Positions 55,543-64,000 of a stretch of DNA of 64,000 nt are shown in pieces. Source of the stretch: Bacillus sp. FJAT-14578 (GTDB lineage: Bacteria > Bacillota > Bacilli > Bacillales > Bacillaceae_H); the NCBI RefSeq assembly GCF_000504165.1, contig NZ_AYSE01000007.1, positions 248,001 to 312,000 of the forward strand. Reading direction: 5' to 3'. Within the stretch, counting starts at the first letter, position 1. Every line of letters starts with the position of its first letter. Position numbers and translations under genes: made by a program. Below the pieces are notes generated by a model. It was not told the origin of the DNA and ran no database searches. It saw only the letters and a program-made list of their open reading frames with translations.

Positions 55543-56520
55543 ATGATTCGAACATGCGCAATTAAAAAGAATGGAGAAGTAAAATACGATTTGTCCTTAC
55601 GGGCTTTGCAAAGACCGGATATTGCCTGGTACTGGGTGGATTTTGAGCAGGCGACAGAGGAAGAGTCCCGATTTTTGGCGACTCATTTCCGCTTTCATCC
55701 TCTTTCCATCGAAGATTGCCTGGAATTTGTGCAACGTCCTAAAATGGACTTTTTCGATAAATATGTATTTATTATTTTACATTGTATTAACCAAAAAACG
55801 TTAAATGCGGAAGAAGTGGACTTTTTTATAGAAAACAATTATCTGGTTACCTTTCACGAAAAGCCTGTAAGGGGATTAAATAATATATGGGGAAGAATGA
55901 AAAAAGACGAATCATTGCAAAAAGGGCCAATGGCAGTTTTTCATGCTGTGATGGATAAGTTGGTGGATGATTATTTTCCGCCCATTTATCGTATAGAAGA
56001 CCGTCTAAATGAAATCGAAGACGACACAAGCAGGTATGGAGGAACAGGAAATCTTATGGATGAAGTGTTTGACATTCGAAGTGAGCTGTCGAAACTTCGC
56101 CGTACGGTCATGCCAATGAGGGATTTATTATATCGTATCATTAATTCTGAACGCATGAATCAAGTGAGTGATCAAAAAATCTATTTTCAAGATATTTATG
56201 ATCATTTGCTTAAGTTAGCCGAGTTAATTGAAGCCAACCGCGATTTTACGTCCGATATTCGCGATAGTTACATTTCCATCAATTCGGACCGGATGAACCA
56301 AGTAATGATGACGTTAACTGTCATTACAACCATCTTTATGCCCTTAACTTTTATTGCAGGGGTGTATGGGATGAATTTTGAACATATGCCGGAATTAGAA
56401 GGAAAATACAGTTATTATATTGTATTAGGAGTTATGTTGATCCTTGCTATCGTGATGACGGTATCCTTTCAGCGAAAAGGTTGGTTTCGAATAAATAAGA
56501 AGCGAAAACATACAGATTAA
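55543..56520 (+). CDS. CorA-family magnesium transporter (second paralogue)
   Basis: 325 residues. Large cytosolic domain with RFHPLSIEDCLEFVQRPKMD, stalk helix, two C-terminal membrane helices, and the signature YGMNFEHMPEL (about residue 275), which is the classical CorA form GMN(F)..MPEL. Closer to canonical Mg2+ CorA such as B. subtilis YfjQ than the copy at 10150. Convergent with an unknown gene; the shared palindrome covers both stop codons. Confidence 0.93.
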   Translation: MIRTCAIKKNGEVKYDLSLRALQRPDIAWYWVDFEQATEEESRFLATHFRFHPLSIEDCLEFVQRPKMDFFDKYVFIILHCINQKTLNAEEVDFFIENNYLVTFHEKPVRGLNNIWGRMKKDESLQKGPMAVFHAVMDKLVDDYFPPIYRIEDRLNEIEDDTSRYGGTGNLMDEVFDIRSELSKLRRTVMPMRDLLYRIINSERMNQVSDQKIYFQDIYDHLLKLAELIEANRDFTSDIRDSYISINSDRMNQVMMTLTVITTIFMPLTFIAGVYGMNFEHMPELEGKYSYYIVLGVMLILAIVMTVSFQRKGWFRINKKRKHTD

Positions 56521-56566
56521 AAATGACACGTGAATAAAAAATTCACGTGTCATTTTTAATCTGTAT
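56510..56566. terminator. Palindromic bidirectional terminator covering both stop codons
   Basis: Perfect 26-base arms (starting ATACAGATTAAAAATGACAC) around a 5-base loop. The arms include the last codons and TAA of corA and of the opposing gene, so both proteins end in Thr-Asp. Confidence 0.9.
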
Positions 56567-56867
56567 ACACAACGCCTTCACGCCAGTAGACCGGAGAGGC
56601 GACATATCCAAAGTCAACTTTACGGTTATTTAATGTCACGATACATTGCTCCGTACCTGCTTGTTTTTGAATAGCAGCAAAAACGGATTTATCTACATCT
56701 TCCAAGATTGTCATCTCATTGTTATGATGAAATAAAATGACAGAACCTTTCATCGTCAGTACACCTTCTTTAATGTTAGCTTTGTTCAAGAGCCATGTTG
56801 ATGTCTCAATCCATTGTGTAGTATAAGTTGTTTCTTTTGAGACGTCCAGTCCTTTTTTCACATTCAT
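56556..56867 (-). CDS. Hypothetical protein
   Basis: 103 residues. TMKGSVILFHHNNEMTILED followed by DKSVFAAIQKQA is a compact mixed fold; no signal peptide or family motif. The start is uncertain because no ribosome binding site is seen before ATG 56867; an internal GTG at codon 3 is possible. Shares the terminator palindrome with corA. Confidence 0.6.
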   Translation of the reverse strand: MNVKKGLDVSKETTYTTQWIETSTWLLNKANIKEGVLTMKGSVILFHHNNEMTILEDVDKSVFAAIQKQAGTEQCIVTLNNRKVDFGYVASPVYWREGVVYTD

Positions 56868-56917
56868 ATTTTTCAGTTAATTGGAATCGATTTCGTTGAA
56901 TATAGAATAGATAATGG

Positions 56918-57514
56918 TCAATCTTCAATTGAAATGCCTTTAAATAACAGGGGTATGGATTGACGAATTAACGTTGATAAAGGCGGGGAACCTTCACTTG
57001 TGCACCAATAAAATAAGACCCCTGTAAAATGATGAATCATCATGAGGGAGAATTGTTCGAAATAAAAATTGTCCAAAAATTCTTTTCTTTTTCGCCCCTC
57101 TTCAAATAAAAGAATGAGCAGTTCTTCAAATTTTCTTGATTGCAGCAACTCTTTACGTTGAAAGGACTCATCCGTGATGAGGACGTGAAAAAGGGAGCGG
57201 ATGAGGGGACGGCCTGCTTCTTCAAGATGGAGAGCTATGTTCTCCCATAAACGGTACAAGCCTTCTTTAATTTTACCCTCTTGTTCAAAAATCTTTTCGG
57301 CTTCTTTTTCCATATATTCTGCTTGCTGTTCCTGAATGGTGTGAAGAACGGCTTGTTTCGATTCAAAGTAGTTGAAAAAAGTTCCTTTGGCAACCCCTGC
57401 ATTGGCTGTAATTTGGGAAACGGTCGTCTTGCCATATCCTTGCTTTTTGAACAATTCTATGGCAGTTTGCTGCAAGAGTTTTTTCGTATGTTCTTTTTGC
57501 TGGGCTCTTCTCAT
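56918..57514 (-). CDS. TetR-family transcriptional repressor
   Basis: 198 residues. HTH at the N-terminus: LLQQTAIELFKKQGYGKTTV, SQITANAGVAKGTFFNYFES. The C-terminal ligand domain is all-helical. Divergent from a UMF1-type transporter with about 200 bases between starts, so it probably represses that gene in response to an unknown ligand. Confidence 0.9.
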   Translation of the reverse strand: MRRAQQKEHTKKLLQQTAIELFKKQGYGKTTVSQITANAGVAKGTFFNYFESKQAVLHTIQEQQAEYMEKEAEKIFEQEGKIKEGLYRLWENIALHLEEAGRPLIRSLFHVLITDESFQRKELLQSRKFEELLILLFEEGRKRKEFLDNFYFEQFSLMMIHHFTGVLFYWCTSEGSPPLSTLIRQSIPLLFKGISIED

Positions 57515-57711
57515 AGCTATTCAACTCCGCATATATTTAATCAAGGTATATACAGTAACACTTTAATATATAGACGAATTATAGCATTAAATAATAGAAT
57601 CTCCGAATGTACATTCTTTCATAAGGGAATGTAAATATTTTGTAAAGGAACAGGACTCCAAGGGATATACATGGAAGTAAACATCAAAACTTGCTGAAGG
57701 GCGTGAAGCGG

Positions 57712-59025
57712 ATGACGGAGATGAAGAGGGAAGGAATGGGGAGTACGACAAAAAGGTCCTTTTTTGCTGTATATTGTTCCCTTCCCATATTAGGATGGGC
57801 ATTATATGATTTTGCCAATACAATCTTTTCATCCAATATTACCACAATTTTCTTCCCGTTTTATTTACAAGAAACAATTGGTACAAATGATGAGCTTAAC
57901 CAAGTTGCGAGCACTTTCATCTCCTATGCGAATGCTTTGGCGAGCATACTTCTAGTCATCTTTTCTCCTCTTTTTGGAGTGATGATTGATCGAACGGGGA
58001 AGAAGAAACGGCCTCTTGTCACTCTTGCCCTTCTATCCATTGCATGTACAACAGGGATGGGGATAGCTGCTTTTTGGCAGGAAAATGCTTTTTTGTCGCT
58101 TCTGATGGTCATTCTCTTATTTGTTCTGGCAAAGTTTTTTTATCACTCCAGCCTCGTTTTTTATGACAGCATGATTGCAGATTTAGGAAATGAAAAAGAG
58201 CTGCCGCTCATTTCGGGGTTTGGCGTTGCTGTAGGATATATTGGAACGTTGGTCGGTCTTCTTGTTTATTTGTTTGTCGGAGACGGTCAGTTTCATCATG
58301 CTTTTATTCCAACCGCGCTGCTGTATTTTTTATTTACACTGCCCCTGATCATGTGGATAAAAGAGGAAAGAAAAGAAAAAGAGGATGAACCGGAACAACC
58401 GTTTTCTTTTTTCAGCGGCTATAAAGATATCATTCAAACATTCCGAGAAGCAAAGAGCCATAAGTCTATTTTTTTATTTATGTTAACGTACTTTTTTATT
58501 AATGATGCTATCGCTACCGCAATTGCGATGATGGCGGTGTATGCGAAAGCGGTCGTTGGGTTTACGACTGATATGTTCATTCTCCTTTATTTAATTTCTA
58601 CGGTAGCGAGCATAATCGGTTCATTTCTATTTGGATATATTGCTAAGTCCATTGGAGCGAGAAGAGGAATTACGTATGTTGCTTTCATTTTGATAATTGC
58701 CCTTATTTTGGCAGTGACAGCCGTTCATTCTGCCGCTTTTTGGATTTCGGGAAGTTTGTTTGGTGTAGCATTGGGTGCCATGTGGGTAACAACGAGGATA
58801 CTGATTGTTGAACTTAGTCCTCCTGATAAAGCCGGTCAATTTTTCGGATTGTTTGCTTTCTCGGGAAAGGTTTCGGCGATACTGGGTCCTGTTGTATATG
58901 GAACGGTGACGCTCGTTTTTGCCCATACAGGCAATCTGGCAAGCCGACTCGCCTTATCATCTCTGCTTCTTTTTACGGTCATTGGTTTATTCATTCATTT
59001 AAGAACGCCATATGAGCAGGGATAA
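57712..59025 (+). CDS. MFS transporter of the UMF1/Atg22-like family
   Basis: About 437 residues with 12 membrane helices. LGWALYDFANTIFSSNITTI (WALYDFAN), FGVMIDRTGKKKRPLV and the second-half GARRGITYV and VTTRILIVELSPPDKAGQFFGLFAFSGKVS are UMF1 hallmarks. The start is unclear: TTG 57691, ATG 57712 and ATG 57724 are in frame; AAGGGCG favours 57712. Occupies the place of ykuC-like MFS genes in B. subtilis near cheV-ykyB. Substrate unknown. Confidence 0.88.
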   Translation: MTEMKREGMGSTTKRSFFAVYCSLPILGWALYDFANTIFSSNITTIFFPFYLQETIGTNDELNQVASTFISYANALASILLVIFSPLFGVMIDRTGKKKRPLVTLALLSIACTTGMGIAAFWQENAFLSLLMVILLFVLAKFFYHSSLVFYDSMIADLGNEKELPLISGFGVAVGYIGTLVGLLVYLFVGDGQFHHAFIPTALLYFLFTLPLIMWIKEERKEKEDEPEQPFSFFSGYKDIIQTFREAKSHKSIFLFMLTYFFINDAIATAIAMMAVYAKAVVGFTTDMFILLYLISTVASIIGSFLFGYIAKSIGARRGITYVAFILIIALILAVTAVHSAAFWISGSLFGVALGAMWVTTRILIVELSPPDKAGQFFGLFAFSGKVSAILGPVVYGTVTLVFAHTGNLASRLALSSLLLFTVIGLFIHLRTPYEQG

Positions 59026-59026
59026 A

Positions 59027-59050
59027 GAAGTGGGGTTAATGCGGGATAAA
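59027..59050 (+). repeat. R2 right-end fragment, copy E
   Basis: GAAGTGGGGTTAATGCGGGATAAA equals the joined last parts of R2 copies; internal sequence deleted. Lies 78 bases before cheV. Confidence 0.6.
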
Positions 59051-59128
59051 CTTTTTGTATGTAACAGCCGATGATATAAATGTAGAAATCACAAATGACA
59101 AGACTTAAAGAGGGAAGGACGAAAAATC

Positions 59129-60034
59129 ATGGCACAAGATAAAGGGATTTTACTGGAAACGGGAACAAATGAATTAGAAATCGTAGAGTTTGGGATAGGT
59201 CAAATTAAATTTGGTATAAACGTCATCAAAGTAAAAGAAATTATCAATCCGGTTCCAATCACTCCCATTCCGCATGCGCATCCATATGTGGAAGGAATTA
59301 TTGAACTGAGAGGAGAGGTACTGCCGATTGTGAACGTGGCCACAGCTTTGAATATGGCACCATCTTCTACGCCGGATAAAGATAAGTTTATCGTAACCGA
59401 ATTCAACAAGCAGAAAATGGTCTTTCACGTTCATCACGTGACACAAATTCACCGGATTTCATGGAAACAGATTGAAAAACCGTCTCAAATGTACCAGGGA
59501 TTAGAGACGCAAATTACAGGGGTTATTAAGATGGGAGACCATATGCTATTAATGCTCGATTTTGAAAAGATTGTAACAGACGTTAACCCGGACTCGGGAA
59601 TTAATGTGAGTTCTGTTAAAAAATTAGGGGTAAGAGAAAGATCGAACAAACGAATTGTCGTTGCAGAGGATTCACCGCTTTTGCGCCGTCTTGTTTCCGA
59701 TACACTCGAAGAAGCCGGCTATGTGAATGGAGAATTCTTTGAAAATGGGCAAGATGCTCTCCGTTATTTGGAATCGCTTGTTGAAAATGGTACCGCCATT
59801 GAAGATCAAGTAAATTTAGTCATTACAGATATTGAGATGCCGCAAATGGATGGTCATCATTTGACGAAGCGAATTAAAGAGGATGCGAGGCTATCCGTCT
59901 TGCCGATTATTATTTTCTCCTCTCTTATTACAGAGGACTTACGTCATAAAGGGCAAATGGTCGGAGCGAACGGGCAAGTGAGCAAACCTGAAATCGCTGA
60001 ACTAATCCGAATGGTAGACGAACATATTTTATAA
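59129..60034 (+). CDS. cheV: Chemotaxis coupling/response regulator CheV
   Basis: 301 residues. N-terminal CheW domain (VEFGIGQIKFGINVIKVKEI, EGIIELRGEVLPIVNV) and C-terminal receiver (VVAEDSPLLRRLVS, phospho-acceptor Asp in LVITDIEMPQMDGHHL at about residue 234, KPE with the conserved Lys). Couples receptors to CheA and helps adaptation. GGGAAGGACG precedes ATG 59129. Confidence 0.97.
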   Translation: MAQDKGILLETGTNELEIVEFGIGQIKFGINVIKVKEIINPVPITPIPHAHPYVEGIIELRGEVLPIVNVATALNMAPSSTPDKDKFIVTEFNKQKMVFHVHHVTQIHRISWKQIEKPSQMYQGLETQITGVIKMGDHMLLMLDFEKIVTDVNPDSGINVSSVKKLGVRERSNKRIVVAEDSPLLRRLVSDTLEEAGYVNGEFFENGQDALRYLESLVENGTAIEDQVNLVITDIEMPQMDGHHLTKRIKEDARLSVLPIIIFSSLITEDLRHKGQMVGANGQVSKPEIAELIRMVDEHIL

Positions 60035-60080
60035 TCGAAAAGACAGGGGCCCGCGTCAGCGGGTCCCTGTCTTTTCGATT
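60033..60080. terminator. Bidirectional terminator cheV/ykyB
   Basis: AATCGAAAAGACAGGG and complement around CCCGCGTCAGCGGG; reaches the ykyB stop codon. Confidence 0.9.
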
Positions 60081-60546
60081 AAAAATAACTTTTCCCGAGC
60101 GGCTTAAACACGGGTGCCTGTGTTTTTCTATGTAGATACAGCGGGTGTTGAGGAGGCTTTACCCAGTATCCGGCATATTTGGATAGAATACGCTTTGCGT
60201 GGGACAAAGACATGGATGTTTTGGGATTTCGGTATTGGTGATTTAAGTGACCGAGGTGCGGAAGTTGTTGAAAGTCTTCTTTTTTAGGAGGCATGTGAAA
60301 ATAGTAGTCCCCAACAGAAACGAGTACATCAGATTTTTGTTGGCTTTTTCCAGGGTTTGGAGAGAAGTGAAGGCCTTCTTTTTTTGCTTTTCCTTCCGTG
60401 AGAAGTTTTTCTAAAGCAAGCTTCTTTAACGTATACAATTTTTTCGGGTCTGGTGCTGCCTTAGCATGGCGATTAACTGTAAAAATGGCTTGCGCCAGTT
60501 CATTAACAGATTCTTTCAAATGTTCGTGGCCGGTTAAGTCGGACAT
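60079..60546 (-). CDS. ykyB: YkyB family protein
   Basis: 155 residues. AIFTVNRHAKAAPDPKKLYT, GLHFSPNPGKSQQKSDVLVS, VGDYYFHMPPKKEDFQQLPH and the C-terminal PVFKPLGKSYF follow B. subtilis YkyB closely. Function unknown. Convergent with cheV as in B. subtilis. AGAAGGAG precedes the ATG. Confidence 0.93.
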   Translation of the reverse strand: MSDLTGHEHLKESVNELAQAIFTVNRHAKAAPDPKKLYTLKKLALEKLLTEGKAKKEGLHFSPNPGKSQQKSDVLVSVGDYYFHMPPKKEDFQQLPHLGHLNHQYRNPKTSMSLSHAKRILSKYAGYWVKPPQHPLYLHRKTQAPVFKPLGKSYF

Positions 60547-60719
60547 AATGACACTCCTTCTTTTTATTCATCCTGTTTTTGACGGGAAAATCTGCCGTTC
60601 TTCATCGAATGCTTGTTTCTCTTTTATTATATACCCAGATTCCGCTTTTGCAAACGAGAGATATTTTCAGTGGAAAACAACCTTCCTGAATAACTTGTTC
60701 CGAAAAAGTTTAAAAGAGA

Positions 60720-60935
60720 TAAAGGAAACTTCCTTCAGTGAGTTTTTCTTTATCCCCACTGATGGTTAGTTAGGCCCGCACGATGCGGGTCACGCAGACG
60801 TTGCCGCAGGACGCGGCGATGTTAGTCTGTGTTCTTATGTTCGGGCTTTTACGGGCAGTTATCCCCCGTTTAGAATTCTCCGATTTCTCTCAATTCTTGA
60901 AGTGGGGGTTTTACTACCCGTTAATGCGGGGTAAA
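60720..60935 (+). mobile_element. Hairpin-ended element R2, copy C (longest)
   Basis: TAAAGGAAACTTCC, left hairpin (CTTCAGTG..CCCCACTGATGG), CCCGCACGATGCGGG hairpin, ACGTTGCCGCAGGACGCGGC, TTCGGGCTTTTACGGGCAG, then GAAGTGGGGG..ACTACCCG and TTAATGCGGGGTAAA. 216 bases, no ORF with a start signal. Most complete copy in the window. Confidence 0.75.
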
Positions 60936-61026
60936 AAGAGTGAAAATAAAAAACAGCCTTCATGAACCCTTCCTTTTCAAGGAAGAATAAATCATATATA
61001 TAGTGAAGCTTTAATTGGTTTGAAAG

Positions 61027-61121
61027 GTAGGGTACCCGTTCATTACTGCCTGAACCGTTAGGTGTTTATACAATGGCCCATTCTTAAAGGAAGGGTTTCT
61101 TACCCGTTAATGCGGGATAAA
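61027..61121 (+). repeat. R2-related element, copy D (partial)
   Basis: AGGGTACCCGTTCATTACTGCC, an unrelated middle, then TTTCTTACCCGTTAATGCG and GGATAAA. Only the right-end signature is clearly shared. Ends 25 bases before glcU. Confidence 0.55.
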
Positions 61122-61146
61122 ATTTGAAGGTAAGAAGGTGTTATGA

Positions 61147-63324
<2,178 letters not shown>

Positions 63325-63512
63325 ACCCATTCCTCCTTTTAAACATGATGAACTAGTGTATTGTATTGCGATGCTGTTCAAAAAATGCCTCAATATAATG
63401 GAAAGGCGCAGAAAAAACCTTATATTAATGGTTGTGAAATTTGGCTGGAATCAGCTAGAATATTCATAACAATATATTCAGTAAACTACATAAGTAAAGG
63501 ATGTTAAAACCG

Positions 63513-64000
63513 TTGAGCGATAAGTATGCAATGATTGATATAGGGTCCAATACAATGCGTCTTGTCATATATGAACATGATTCCCGAAAGAAATTCAAAC
63601 AATTGGAAAATGTAAAAGTAGTGGCAAGGCTTCGTAACTATTTAGATGAAGAACAACAGTTAAACGAAGAAGGAATCAATATACTGATCGATACGCTGCA
63701 CAGCTTTCAAATTATTACAAGGCATCACGGTGTACAAAATGTAAAGTGTGTGGCGACTGCAACTGTCCGTCAGGCAGACAATCGCGAAGAAATATGTCGC
63801 CTTGTTCAAAAACTGACGGATTTTAAAATGACTATTTTATCCGAATATGAAGAGGCCTTCTATGGATTTCTGGCCGTAGTGAATTCGACCGATATAACAG
63901 AAGGCATCACCATTGATATTGGAGGCGGGAGTACAGAGATAACGTATTTTTTAGACCGGCAGCTTATTGAGTATCACAGTTTTCCTTTTGGAGCGTTGTC
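63513..64000 (+). CDS. Ppx/GppA-family exopolyphosphatase (5' part; cut by window end)
   Basis: TTG 63513 with AAAGGATG upstream opens a frame that runs off the window. AMIDIGSNTMRLVIYEHDSR is the N-terminal phosphate-binding loop, VATATVRQADN and ITIDIGGGSTEITYFLDRQL the second loop. These enzymes hydrolyse polyphosphate or pppGpp. About 163 of an expected 500 residues are visible. Confidence 0.88.
   Translation, partial: MSDKYAMIDIGSNTMRLVIYEHDSRKKFKQLENVKVVARLRNYLDEEQQLNEEGINILIDTLHSFQIITRHHGVQNVKCVATATVRQADNREEICRLVQKLTDFKMTILSEYEEAFYGFLAVVNSTDITEGITIDIGGGSTEITYFLDRQLIEYHSFPFGAL

Overview
The window reads as chromosome of a low-to-mid GC, endospore-forming member of the Bacillaceae (Bacillus-like; the genus cannot be fixed from the sequence alone). 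The evidence is B. subtilis-type proteins and partial gene order (queCDEF, ykvS, ykvT, ykvI, glcT-ptsG-ptsH-ptsI, ykwC, patA, cheV, ykyB, ykuD), Gram-positive ribosome binding sites, T-tract terminators, and spore-linked genes (YkvT-type hydrolase, glcU-gdh, small SASP-like proteins). No rRNA, tRNA, CRISPR array, prophage or intact transposase was seen.

Region by region. 0-4 kb: the end of an operon with a secreted Trp-rich repeat protein, two unknown proteins and two TadE/TadG-like pseudopilins. 4-7.3 kb: a long structured leader with a preQ1-I-like aptamer, then queC-queD-queE-queF for 7-deazaguanine (preQ1/queuosine) synthesis. 7.3-20 kb: accessory and small genes, including a c-di-GMP-I riboswitch directly ahead of a sinI-like antirepressor gene and sinR, a CorA transporter, DedA, YkvS, a patatin phospholipase, EcsC-like, YkvT and an SLH-anchored 5'-nucleotidase. 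20-29 kb: an AzgA purine permease, the ABC-F protein YkpA, two gene remnants (atoE-like and haem-copper oxidase-like), several small ORFs, and a DeoR-HAD pair opposite an IolW-type dehydrogenase. 29-36.2 kb (minus strand): cstA, then an S-box-controlled operon of yitJ-like and metH for methionine synthesis. 36.5-42 kb: ykvI and the FMN-riboswitch-controlled ribD-ribE-ribBA-ribH operon. 42-47.3 kb: GlcT antiterminator, its RNA target/terminator, and ptsG-ptsH-ptsI for glucose uptake. 47.3-50 kb: an LrgAB/CidAB-like pair and a CidR-like LysR regulator. 50-64 kb: unknown and housekeeping genes, patA, a second CorA, a TetR-MFS pair, cheV, ykyB, glcU-gdh, ykuD and the start of a Ppx/GppA phosphatase.

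The most interesting signals are RNA and repeat elements. (1) A very recognisable GEMM-I (c-di-GMP) aptamer precedes a SinI-like gene, which would tie the second messenger directly to the SinR biofilm switch. (2) A family of hairpin-ended elements ending in GTTAATGCGGGATAAA occurs three times nearly complete and twice as fragments. All copies lie on the plus strand; four of the five are the last repeat before a plus-strand gene start and the fifth is followed by another copy. They look like non-autonomous IS200/IS605-type elements or a shared cis-regulatory module. (3) A second family of about 100 bp sits just after stop codons and appears to serve as a terminator. (4) The queC leader has an aptamer that keeps the preQ1-I core but lacks an obvious P2 pairing, followed by a chain of hairpins.
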